Shown piece after piece: positions 1 to 9,143 of a stretch of 64,000 nt of DNA. Positions within the stretch are counted from its first letter, which is position 1. Every line of letters begins with the position of its first letter. The position numbers and the translations under genes were made by a program. The DNA is taken from positions 1 to 64,000 of the forward strand of contig JAACJM010000010.1 in assembly GCA_013368315.1 (NCBI GenBank). The letters are read 5' to 3'. Below the pieces are notes generated by a model, which saw only the letters and a program-made list of their open reading frames with translations, was not told the origin of the DNA and searched no databases. Origin of the DNA: Tetrapyrgos nigripes (taxonomy: Eukaryota; Basidiomycota; Agaricomycetes; Agaricales; Campanellaceae).

Positions 1-233
1 AGACGATTCATGACAAGTACTGCTAATTCTCAATGGCTTCCTCATTCTCTCGCATTATTATTTGGTGGCAAAACTGTTGAAGAGTCTACTCTTGATGCAC
101 TCGGAGGCAGGGCTGGAGTGAGGAGGCACTACATATGGAGTTGCTTGCTCAGGAGGAGGGTGATGTGATACCTGATGACGGCGAGTTGGAGGGTTCTGGC
201 GACGAGTACAACGGTAATTGACTGATGAAAAAA
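1..233 (+). pseudogene. Possible truncated 3' end of an unknown coding sequence
   Basis: From base 1 one frame is open for about 55 codons to a TGA near 168. An overlapping frame from an ATG at 134 reads a short acidic tail (about 28 codons, rich in Asp, Glu and Gly) to TGA at about 221-223. The two read like the shifted halves of one C-terminal end cut by the window edge, but I do not recognise the protein. Acidic tails are common on transposases and the surroundings are repeat-rich, so a transposon remnant is possible. Nothing firmer can be said. Confidence 0.2.
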
Positions 234-785
234 AAATTGTACTAAGGCCTTAATGACCCTTAAATACATCCCTTAATTAATACTATTTTAACCCATTAAG
301 CCCTAACGCTGTTTGGTACCCTTAATTAAGACCTTAGGCTGAACACTGAATGTGACCATTGTACTTAGCTGAGTTCCAACACGATTGCGCCATTTTGTGG
401 AATCACGCCATTCTTAAAATTTGCGATGAGCTGTCTGTGTGCACCCACTGCACCCACTGCACTGAGCACTCCGCACTCAGGAATCAGGATCACTCATGTA
501 TACCATCCGGCCAGTATGTACATATGTACTTACTCACTCAACGAATATGTACATGTTGCAAACTTTGGACTACCAGGAAAAAGACTGTAACAATGACTCT
601 TGCTTAGTATTGTACTCAATAAGCACCGAGATGTTACATGTGTATATGTAGGTCTAAAGGTCTAATTAGTAATAGAATCAAGGCATCTAGCATAGACAAG
701 CGGTTGCATAGACACAGATGCCTTTCAAATAGAAATAGACAGAAATAGACAGAGCAGAAATAGAATTAGATGTGGAAAAATAGAT
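234..785. other. AT-rich non-coding stretch left of the retroelement
   Basis: There is no convincing gene. The stretch contains TTAATTAA-type AT-rich motifs (about 240-330), a short CCCACTGCA tandem near 442-462, TATGTACAT-like palindromic pieces (about 513-553) and imprecise AAATAGACAG repeats (about 728-770) that end next to the retroelement target site. The 82-codon open frame at 359-607 is low-complexity and shows no family resemblance. Confidence 0.5.
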
Positions 786-790
786 GATAG
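786..790. repeat. Target-site duplication, left copy (GATAG)
   Basis: GATAG directly precedes the TG terminus of the left LTR and is repeated exactly after the CA terminus of the right LTR (8936-8940). A 5-bp duplication is typical of Ty3/gypsy integration. It shows that both ends come from a single insertion that has not recombined with another copy. Confidence 0.93.
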
Positions 791-1413
791 TGTTAAGTCC
801 GGGCGGATTCTAGCGTTAGGAAACACGTCGGACCCGAGCAGAAGTCTTGTTGGAGTTTTTAGGAAAGGATGAAGACGGACCCGGACGGAACCGGTAGTCT
901 TATGGAAATGAAGTATAGGGAAGACACGGAATGGAATCCGTTAAGATGGTACTTTGTTGTCTGAAGTCGGATGAAGTTAGGAGACCAGCTAATTCGATTT
1001 TAGACTTAAGCTATCTACTACAAAGTTGCTAGCTTAAGTACTACTCCAGAATCTATCGGAATGAATAGGAGTAAGATAGGAAGGGTTCGGAAATGAAGGA
1101 AAAGCACATGGTGTTATTGGAGATGGATGGAGTACTGCAGAACGAAGTAGAAACAAAGTGGAACGGATTGGAGATGGAGTGGAGTAGCTTTGGAGATTAG
1201 ATACGAGCTATCCGGTAGTTATCCGAAATGAATCACGAGTTCCTGGATGGGATCCGTGTGTGGAGATTAATAGTGGAGCTCGGATATGAAATCGGAAATG
1301 AATGATCGGAAAGTGTTCGGGATGAAAGGGAATGAAGTTTGAAATGAAAGGAAAAGAAGTTCGGAAAAGAATCGGATGCGATCGGAAAGATGTATAGAAG
1401 CATAGATATTACA
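791..1413 (-). repeat. 3' LTR (relative to the minus-sense element)
   Basis: 623 bp, TGTTAAG...ATTACA on the plus strand. It is collinear without gaps with 8313-8935, and the 12 differences are all transitions. It keeps the 11-bp ATTTTAGACTT block (997-1007) complementary to the primer site and an adjacent inverted repeat. Confidence 0.96.
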
Positions 1414-1417
1414 GTAT

Positions 1418-1426
1418 CCCCCTCTT
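1418..1426 (-). other. Polypurine tract of the retroelement
   Basis: On the minus strand this reads AAGAGGGGG, followed by ATAC and then the TG of the 3' LTR. Its position next to the 3' LTR is that of the plus-strand primer in LTR retrotransposons. The four-base spacer is slightly longer than usual. Confidence 0.65.
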
Positions 1427-1650
1427 AGGCCTCGAGCCCTCGAGAGGCATGGAAACGAATAGTAGTCCGTCGGAATGAAGTTGAAAGGACAATAGAAAAA
1501 AAAATAGAAAAGGGGTGGACCCCAGAAAATGAACAATGGAATCGGAAACGAATGGAAACGATCGGGATTGTGAATGGTTTCTAAATTAAGGAATTTGTAA
1601 CGAAATGAACAGGAAACAATAAGGATGGTCCATGCACGTATTCGAAAATG

Positions 1651-1658
1651 TATAAAAG
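1651..1658 (+). promoter_or_regulatory. TATA box of the antisense gene
   Basis: TATAAAAG lies 53 bp upstream of the ATG at 1704 on the plus strand, opposite to the retroelement's own transcription. This matches the spacing of other TATA boxes in this window. Confidence 0.55.
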
Positions 1659-1703
1659 GGAGATGTCCTCGGAAGCAGAGCAAAACCAACTTCACCGTTA
1701 TCA

Positions 1704-2734
1704 ATGTCTTCCACCACTTCCTACGTTCCCCTTGACGTTTCCAAGCTCCTGACAGAGTATATGACCGAATGGACAACGTCCAACGCAAAACCTCCGGCTC
1801 CTGTGCATCCCAAACCTTTGGTGGAGAAAGTGATCGAAGATGGTATGAGGGTGACGGAAAAACATCGGGTCCGTCAGGAAAACAAGAATGGTACATGACC
1901 GGTTTTGAATTGGGTTTTCCCCAGATGCTAACAGAATCAACTTTAGCTTGACAAGCATATGAAGCTCTGATGGAGGAATATGAGGCTGCGGAGGAGTTGA
2001 TGGAGTTGTGGTTGGAGCAGCGGAAAGATGCGGAAAAGGCGAAGAAGGAGGAATTGGAGGCTGAGGAGAGGAAATGGCTGGAGGAATGGGTAAGGAAGGA
2101 GGAAGAATGAACAGAACGGACGGGACGGGGTCCAGAGGTGGAGATGGAGCATTCCGATGCGGGCCCGTCAGAGAAGGCGAAAGGGAAGAGGAAAGCGAAT
2201 TCCAGACTGAGTAGTCCTCGTGCGGCTTGGAGGCGACGTAGGGATGAGGGATCTGGGGATGAAGACTCGGAGAGTGAGGAAGAGGTTGAGGTGGAGAAGG
2301 GAGAGGCATATGCCGAGGTATGTTTGTTTTTTCCGTTTTTTCTTTACCTTCGGATTTTGACCTTGATTTTATAGCGGTGTTCCCGGTGTACCCGACTCGG
2401 TTTGGAGTGCACATCCCAAGGCAACGGGAAACATGCTTGCGAGTCCTGCGCGGCATCACGCGTGGGTTGTAGCTTCACCGGTCGGAAAGCCGTCCTTCCC
2501 GACGTCTCTACCCTTTGTGCCATACAGTTGGCCCAACTCCGTCGCATAATCCATATAGGGAATGTTCTGGAAGCGATGGCGGAATCGTCGAACATCCCGC
2601 TTCCCAAGATGGAGGATGAGGAGTGGACGGGAATGGAGGCAAGGTTGCCGGACATGCCGGATTCGCTCGGAAAGCCAAAGAAGAAAGGAAAAGGGAAGAA
2701 ACCGAGATCAAAGGCAGTGGTAGAGGAAGATTGA
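1704..2734 (+). pseudogene. Antisense spliced gene in the retroelement encoding a Zn2Cys6-type protein, one nonsense codon
   Basis: Three exons fit one frame: 1704-1890, 1956-2317 and 2375-2734 (303 codons including stop). Intron 1 has a GT donor, a CTAAC branch site (1929-1933) and an AAG acceptor; intron 2 is GTATGT...ATAG. The protein starts with a short conserved-looking N-terminus, then an acidic coiled-coil-like Glu/Lys region, a basic and acidic linker, and in exon 3 a cysteine array C-X2-C-X6-C-X9-C-X2-C-X6-C starting near 2378. That spacing fits the fungal Zn(II)2Cys6 consensus, but here it lies at mid-protein. The tail is Lys-rich. The only break is TGA at 2108-2110, where CGA would give an ordinary reading, so a CpG transition is likely. 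Function is unknown; it may regulate the element or its host, or be captured cargo. Alternatively a small intron from about 2090 could remove the stop. Confidence 0.6.
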
Positions 2735-2961
2735 GGAAAGGGACGGATGCACGCCAGGCGCGATGGACACGAACAATTGTATATAGATTTTTTTGTAATG
2801 GATACTCAACCGGACCCGGATGGGCAAAAAATTTTCTTGGAACAAATTTCGAGTGAAGTTAAGATGCGATCGGAGTAAAAGGAAAAAAATGAGAAAATAT
2901 AGAATAAATTGAAATTAGTGAAGAGCGCTGGAAGGGACAGTAAACATTGGAACAATAAGGA

Positions 2962-5900
2962 TTAAGATGAAATTGGAAGAGGACTGGGTTTGTTCGGATT
3001 TTTCTGATGATACTCGTCTATAGCTTCTTCAGCTGTTAGCTCATCTGCGGGAAGCCAGGAAAATTCTTTGTCGGTGCCTTTGTAACCAGACCACTGTACC
3101 AAATATAATAGAGGACATTTCCGACGGCGCCGATCGATTTTCGAGTCTAAGATTTCGGTGATTTCATATTCAAGTTCACCTTCAATTTCGACCGGAGCGG
3201 GTGGATCTGGGATACGATTCGGAATCGTGTTCAGAACAGCAGGTTCTAGTTGGGACACATGGAAAACAGGGTGGATTCCACGGAGATAGTCAGGGAGCTT
3301 TATGGCATAGGAAAGAGAGCTGGAGCGAGAGAGAACTTTGAATGGACCAAGGAATTTCTCGGAGAACTTCAGAGTGGGTCTTGTAGTTTTTATGTGTTTT
3401 GCGGACACAAAAACCTCGGAACCGATAGGGATTTCTGGTAAATCTAGACGGCGTTTGTCAGCCTGTACTTTGTAACGTTTCTGAGCTTCCCGAATCTCAT
3501 CCCGAAGGAAGCCATGAAGTTCCTCGAGATTGACAACGAAATGTCGGGCACGCTCGGAAGCGAGATTGTAGTCGGGATGAACCGTTAAGTTTGGGTGAAA
3601 CCCTTTATTTGCGAAGAAAGGTGTGATTCCGGTGGAAGCGTTCAGAGTGTTGTTGTAAGCGAACTCAGCGATGGGGAGTAGGGAAGACCAATTATCCTGT
3701 TGGTAAGAACAATAGATTCGGATGTACTGCTCGAGTGTCTGATTGGTGCGCTCGGTTTGTCCGTCGGCTTCCGGGTGATAACCCAAAGTGAAATGAAGTT
3801 CCATATTCAAAGCTTTTCCTAAAGATCGGAAAAAATGGGAAACGAATTCGGAACCGCAGTCGGAAGTGACATGGTTAGGAACACCATGCTTAGAAAAAAC
3901 ATGAAGAACGAATAATTCCGTGAGCTGTTCCGATGTAATGGTATCATGAGTCGGAATGAAGATTCCTTGTTTGGATGCGCGATCCACAATTACCAGGATT
4001 GCTGTGTATCCATTGGAATCCGGTAGTTGTTCGATAAAATCCATGGAAATCGAGTCCCATGGACGGACCGGCACGGGAAGTGGTTTTAGGAGACCATAAG
4101 GGCGATGTCAACGAGGCTTGTTACGACCACAAACCGTACAGGACGTGACATAATCCCGAACGAATTCTTGGACCTTTGGCCATGTATAGTGGCGTCGGAT
4201 AAGGTCAAGTGTCCGGTTTTGTCCAAAGTGTCCTGCTAGGGAATGGTCGTGGTGTTGTCGCAAAACTTGAAGTCTAAGGTCGGAAACACCAGGAACGAAT
4301 ATCCTATCATCCAAGCGTAATAACCCGGAATCATCGAGCTTCCATCGGGATGATAAGGAATCCTTAGCTAGTTTGAGACCGGCTTGTGATTCTGGATTGG
4401 AAGTGTAGGATTCTCGGATTGTAGAATGGAGTTTCTTGATATCCATGATAATGGATGCACAGAGTGCGGGTCCTTCGAGGAAAGAGGCTCGGAGCGATTC
4501 GGAAAGTTGTTCTTGGGTGAAGACTGGGCGGAAATTCTGTGGATTAACCTTGGCGTAGTCGCTATCCCCCTCTTTTGGGTAGACGTCCCATCGTCTAGTG
4601 AGTGAGTCGGGTTTTGCACCTAATTTACCCGGTCAGAACCAGATGATGAGGTTGAAGGCGGAAAGATACTCGGACCATCGGACTTGTCGTCGTGTTAGAA
4701 TTTTGGTGGTTGAAAAATATTCCAAATTCTTGTGATCGGTAACGACATCAATAGGGGATCCGGAGCCTTCCAAATAATGTCGCCAGATTCGGAAAGCTTC
4801 AAAAATGGCAAGCAATTCCTTGTCGTGAACATCGTAATTGAGTTCAGCGGATTGTAAGGTGCGTGAATGGAATGCAATGGGATGAATCTCTCCAGAATCG
4901 TACTGGAGAGAGAGGATTGCGGCGATAGCGTAGTCGGAAGCGTCGCTTTCGACGATGATCTTTTGGTTCGGAACCCAATGACCAAGGATCGGAGCGGAAG
5001 TAAAAGCGTGCTTAAGGTAATCGAAAGATTCCTGGCATGCCTGCGTCCATTTCCACTGGATGGCTTTTCGGGTGAGACGGGTTAAGGGTACGACGATATC
5101 CGAATAATTGAAGATGAAGCGTCTGTAAAAATTACAGAAGCCTAGGAAAGATTGTATATCCTGGACCTTCCGAGGAACGGGCCATTCCAGGATAGTTCGG
5201 ATTTTGGAAGGATCCATCGTTAACCCTTCAGGGGAGAGAACGTAACCTAGATACTCCACGGTATCAACGGAAAAGAAACATTTTTCGGGATTGACAAAGA
5301 GTCCGTGCTCTCGGAGCTGACGGAATACTTCGCGAACATGCTTCTGATGTTCTTCCTCATTGTCGGAATAGATCAGGACGTCGTCGAGGTAAACGATGAC
5401 GGTGACGTCGAGGAGATCCTTGAGGATGTCGTTGATAAATCGCTGAAAGGCGGCGGGAGCATTGCTAAGACCAAAAGGCATCACTTTCCATTCAAAGGAT
5501 CCGTAACGGGTCCGGAAAGCGGTTTTCCATTCATCCCCCTCGGCGATGCAGACCAAGTGGTAAGCGTGACGGAGATCCAACTTGGTATAAATTTTCGCGC
5601 GCCGGGGAGTGTCCAAAAGCTCAGAAATAAGTGGAAGCGGATACCTATCCTTCTTCGTGATGGCATTGAGGCCACGGAAGTCAACGCAAAGCTGAAGCTC
5701 TCCGTTTTTCTTCTTCACAAAGAGGACCGGAGCCGCGAAGGGCGAGGATGAAGGTTTAATAAAACCTATAGTCAGATGTTTGTCGATAAATTTTTGTAAT
5801 TCTCCTAATTCCCTGTCAGATACCGGATAAATCCAGGCAATCGGCAGAGCTGCACCTTCGACAAGGTCAATTTTGAGGTCGTAGGGGCGATGCAGAGCCA

Positions 5901-6747
5901 GTTTATCTGAAAGCTTTTCGTCAAACACATCGGAATAGTCAGCTAAATATTCGGGAGCCTTTGTAGAAGATGGGGTTTCCGAATTTGAGGCTTTCGCATG
6001 AACCTCAGCATCCGAAGTTAACCGGAGTGCCATTGGTTCAAGCTGATCCTGTTTGCAACAGCGAAGGAAAGCTGCTGCTCCGATAATGCTAATGCGGGTG
6101 TCGTCGATGGAAGATGCCATTTGCGAGATGGAAGGGTAGGAATAGATGGGTTCGTACAGCCATGATGTTCTAGAACGAATGGGTGGCGTTACAGCCGGAA
6201 GTGGTTTGGAAACCGGAGAATCCGGGTCAGCCTCAGAAGGCGACACACAGGGTTCAGAGCTCGGGGTGACAGCAACCAGTTCGGGGTCACAGAAATCGAT
6301 GTTTCCTTTTACCCAGTCAACCGACGGGTTGTAGCGGGAAAGGAAACTATATCCGAGGACTCCCTTACAAGTTGAGTCAAGATTAGTGACGTAGAAGTCA
6401 AGAGGAATTTGTTCCCCCTTCAGAAAGTAAACGGAAAGACGGCATACTTTATTCAGGGTGCAAGATACGGAACCATCAAGTAAGCGTAGACGAACAGGAG
6501 GAATGGAAAGGGTAGGTAGGGAATGTTCAGAAACGTAAGTAGAGTCGATAAAACAGTCTGAGGAACCAGAATCCAAAAGCGACGGAAACGAAATGGAAAG
6601 TTCGGGTTTAGTATATGAGGGAATAGAAAGTGGAATGACTAAGGATTTAATGGAAAGAGTGGCAGCGTTGAGAGTAACCTCCTGATTGGCACGATCCCGG
6701 TCAACGCAACTCCGACCTCGTACCGAGGCATCAGAGTCGCTGACTAT
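2962..6747 (-). pseudogene. pol: pol: protease, RT, RNase H, integrase and chromodomain, two in-frame TGA codons
   Basis: The pol frame opens at the -1 shift next to the gag stop and runs about 1260 codons to 2962. Visible in order are an aspartic protease D-S-G (about 6573), reverse transcriptase with the YLDD catalytic box (about 5380), RNase H acidic residues, integrase zinc finger (H...H, C-X2-C near 4130), the integrase core with a GSEF-type Asp and a DGQTERTNQ-type Glu, and a C-terminal chromodomain that probably directs integration to methylated-histone chromatin. TGA at 4633-4635 and 4108-4110 replace what are Arg CGA codons in relatives, and all three pieces share one frame. Further likely C-to-T changes are a Trp beside the first stop and a Cys in the usual SDRGSEF motif. 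This copy cannot make full-length Pol without readthrough. Confidence 0.93.
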
Positions 6748-6753
6748 TTTGGG
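6715..6753 (-). promoter_or_regulatory. -1 ribosomal frameshift site at the gag/pol junction
   Basis: The minus strand reads C CCA AAA TAG in the gag frame. The heptamer CCCAAAA (6753-6747) fits the X-XXY-YYZ slippery rule and directly abuts the gag stop TAG (6746-6744). A -1 slip joins gag exactly to the open pol frame. A short perfect hairpin, CCTCG-GTA-CGAGG, lies 18 nt downstream (6728-6716), which is farther than the usual 5-9 nt, so the stimulator is uncertain. Confidence 0.7.
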
Positions 6754-8282
6754 GACTGCGTGGAAGCAGTGCCAGTCACGGAAGTACTACCGGACGAGGT
6801 GTTTTCCGTGTTTGCGGCTCGGCCACGAGCTTCATTCGCCACCTTCCGCTTGTTACAGTCATCCGTCACATGCTTCCCGCCACAGAACATACAAAGATTG
6901 TTCTTCTTGTGGCGGTCCCTTTCGTCCTGGGATAGCTTTCCGTCCTTTCCGAGCTTGTTAGCCCAGGGTTTCTTCTGACTGGAAGGGAACGAAGACGACG
7001 AGGATGAATTAGAGTTGGAATTATAATTGGAATTGGAGGAATTGGAGGAATTTCCGGATTTCCCACCTTTACCAGAGTTTGAGGACTTTCCGGAGCCGGA
7101 TCCAGAACTATTACCTCCCGAGCCTTTTCCCCCGGAATTCCCTTTTCCTCCGCTCCCTTCTTCCCGTTTCTTTTCAGTTTGGCGACGCCAGTAACGGGAA
7201 TCGATTCGGAGAACCTGGGATTTGAGACAGGGAAGGTTCGTTTCCTCATAGACTAGAGCAAGGGCATCCTTGATTCGCGGAGCCAAACCCTTTCGGAAAA
7301 AGTGTCGCAAAGAATTCTCATCCCAAGCGACCTGCGAAGCAAGTTGTTGGAACCTGACGCAGTATTTCGTGGCCCGATCGGAATCCTTCATGAATAGGGC
7401 CTCCAATCGGTCCTCAGCATCTCCGACCTCATCGAAAACCCTGAAGTTATCCTTCAGCTCCTTGACAAAAATACCAAAGTCAAGGGTCCACGGAGCGGGT
7501 TCCTCGGGATCCGGGTTAAGGATTTCCAGTTCAAAGAATTCGAGTGCAGTGCCGGAGAGATAGGAAAGAGTGAAACTGATTTTTGCGGCATCAGTCATGT
7601 ATGCCTTTGGACGGTTCTGGAGATTGATCTGGATCTGGATCAGGAACAGATGGAGCTTCTTCGGATCCGACCCATCGAAAACGTCGGGTTTCTTCACTTC
7701 TGTCTTTTCACTGTGACCAGGTGTAACTTTTCCGATGATCTCGTTGAAATTTTGGAGAGCGGTAATGAACTGCCTCCTTTCTTCGTCATCATCGCTGTTG
7801 CTGTCGGAACTGTCGGAACCACCATCTCCCAGAGGTCCATCATCTGGTGGTCCTCCGCCACCGTCGTCAGATCCGCCTCCTCCACCACCCTGATGTTGTT
7901 CATTGTCATCCCCGTCATCTCCCTGACCATAACGCTGGCCCACTGGGGGACCACGGCCGTCATCGGGATTGGCGGTTGTACGCAAGGGTCCTGCTCGAGA
8001 GGATCTTTGAGTTTGCTGTTGGACATATGAACGACTTTGGGTTTGTGTAAGGGTTCCGGAGTCTCCTGGCTCCGGGCCATCCCAGCTATCGAGGAATTCC
8101 TTAAACGGACTCGTGCGGGGTTTGGTTGGGCTCGGGTGCACGAAAATGCTGCCAGAACGTCTGTGTTGGCGAATTTGAACGTTACGGAAGAGGTTGGAAT
8201 AATAAGCGTTTTTGAATGGAGTCACCAGAACCGTAAGGTTCGATGTCGGGGAAGGAGTTCGTGGTTGAGAACGTTGGGACAT
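6744..8282 (-). CDS. gag: gag: capsid/nucleocapsid protein of the retroelement
   Basis: 512 residues from the first in-frame ATG (8282-8280), 18 nt past the primer site. The N-terminal third is low-complexity (Pro, Gln, then Asp/Gly runs). The middle is a retrotransposon-gag capsid domain with Trp/Leu/Phe helices. A Ser/Gly/Asn-rich linker leads to a zinc knuckle C-X2-C-X3-H-X4-C near 6880, one residue shorter between Cys2 and His than the retroviral knuckle. The frame has no stop until TAG 6744, so gag looks intact while pol does not. It would assemble virus-like particles and package RNA. It ends in the slippery heptamer that gives access to pol. Confidence 0.9.
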   Translation of the reverse strand: MSQRSQPRTPSPTSNLTVLVTPFKNAYYSNLFRNVQIRQHRRSGSIFVHPSPTKPRTSPFKEFLDSWDGPEPGDSGTLTQTQSRSYVQQQTQRSSRAGPLRTTANPDDGRGPPVGQRYGQGDDGDDNEQHQGGGGGGSDDGGGGPPDDGPLGDGGSDSSDSNSDDDEERRQFITALQNFNEIIGKVTPGHSEKTEVKKPDVFDGSDPKKLHLFLIQIQINLQNRPKAYMTDAAKISFTLSYLSGTALEFFELEILNPDPEEPAPWTLDFGIFVKELKDNFRVFDEVGDAEDRLEALFMKDSDRATKYCVRFQQLASQVAWDENSLRHFFRKGLAPRIKDALALVYEETNLPCLKSQVLRIDSRYWRRQTEKKREEGSGGKGNSGGKGSGGNSSGSGSGKSSNSGKGGKSGNSSNSSNSNYNSNSNSSSSSSFPSSQKKPWANKLGKDGKLSQDERDRHKKNNLCMFCGGKHVTDDCNKRKVANEARGRAANTENTSSGSTSVTGTASTQSPK

Positions 8283-8299
8283 TGTAGACAACAAGAGAG

Positions 8300-8310
8300 A
8301 AGTCTAAAAT
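8300..8310 (-). other. Primer-binding site, self-priming type
   Basis: On the minus strand ATTTTAGACTT starts two bases after the 5' LTR. It is a perfect complement of AAGTCTAAAAT at 8529-8519 inside the same LTR. I see no obvious match to a tRNA 3' end (no TGG start). In Tf1 of fission yeast the first 11 nt of the RNA prime reverse transcription by this arrangement. Confidence 0.7.
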
Positions 8311-8312
8311 AC

Positions 8313-8935
8313 TGTTAAGTCCAGGCGGATTCTAGCGTTAGGAAACACGTCGGACCCGAGTGGAAGTCTTGTTGGAGTTTTTAGGAAAGGATGAAGACAG
8401 ACCCGGACGGAACTGGTAGTCTTATGGAAATGAAGTATAGGGAAGACACGGAATGGAATCCGTTAAGATGGTACTTTGTTGTCTGAAGTCGGATGAAGTT
8501 AGGAGACCAGCTAATTCGATTTTAGACTTAAGCTATCTACTACAAAGTTGCTAGCTTAAGTACTACTTCAGAATCTATCAGAATGAATAGGAGTAAGATA
8601 GGAAGGGTTCGGAAATGAAGGAAAAGCACATGGTGTTATTGGAGATGGATGGAGTACTGCGGAACGAAGTGGAAACAAAGTGGAACGGATTGGAGATGGA
8701 GTGGAGTAGCTTTGGAGATTAGATACGAGCTATCCGGTAGTTATCCGAAATGAATCACGAGTTCCCGGATGGGATCCGTGTGTGGAGATTAATAGTGGAG
8801 CTCGGATATGAAATCGGAAATGAATGATCGGAAAGTGTTCGGGATGAAAGGGAATGAAGTTCGAAATGAAAGGAAAAGAAGTTCGGAAAAGAATCGGATG
8901 CGATTGGAAAGATGTATAGAAGCATAGATATTACA
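8313..8935 (-). repeat. 5' LTR (relative to the minus-sense element)
   Basis: 623 bp collinear with 791-1413. It contains ATTTTAGACTT (8519-8529), the predicted 5' end of the transcript if priming is Tf1-like, and a perfect 10-bp inverted repeat ACTTAAGCTA / TAGCTTAAGT (8526-8535 and 8552-8561). No clear TATA box was seen upstream of the predicted start. Confidence 0.96.
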
Positions 8936-8940
8936 GATAG
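8936..8940. repeat. Target-site duplication, right copy (GATAG)
   Basis: Exact copy of 786-790, directly after the right LTR. Confidence 0.93.
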
Positions 8941-8990
8941 CCGGAATAGACGCGGATAGACCAACCTGGTATTTTGCTGATGCATAAGTG

Positions 8991-9014
8991 GAGAAATGGA
9001 GAAATGGAGAAATG
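8991..9014. repeat. Short tandem repeat (GAGAAATG)3
   Basis: Three perfect 8-bp units in the non-coding gap between the LTR element and the hAT-like element. No gene is seen between 8941 and 9143. Confidence 0.8.
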
Positions 9015-9143
9015 TAGGAGAAAGATAGGATTATAAGTGGAGAATCAATGGAAAAGCAATGGAACAAAGAGAACAGAAGAAAAGTGAAGAGAAACAGGGT
9101 CTGGAAGTGAAGGCATGAAGGGATTCATGACATCCAGTCCCTA

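Larger units (their letters stand above)
791..8935 (-). mobile_element. Complete Ty3/gypsy LTR retrotransposon (chromovirus), 8145 bp
   Basis: Two 623-bp LTRs with TG...CA ends flank an internal region that codes on the minus strand, so 8313-8935 is the 5' LTR and 791-1413 the 3' LTR. Domain order is gag, protease, reverse transcriptase, RNase H, integrase, chromodomain, which defines a chromovirus of the Ty3/gypsy (Metaviridae) lineage. A purine tract (minus AAGAGGGGG, 1418-1426) sits four bases inside the 3' LTR. The 11-nt self-complementary primer site (8300-8310) resembles the Tf1/sushi group. The LTRs differ at 12 of 623 positions (about 98% identical), so the insertion is fairly young but decaying. 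An antisense gene lies between integrase and the 3' LTR (1704-2734). Confidence 0.96.

Noticed and set aside
359..607. 82-codon open frame near the left edge
   Set aside because: Cys/His-rich by chance from CAC/TGC tandem repeats; no family, no splice sites, and close to repeats.
1267..2459. Long minus-strand open frames opposite the antisense gene
   Set aside because: Composition (Pro/Ser-rich) is the complement of Glu/Lys-rich coding text, so they are shadows of the plus-strand exons.
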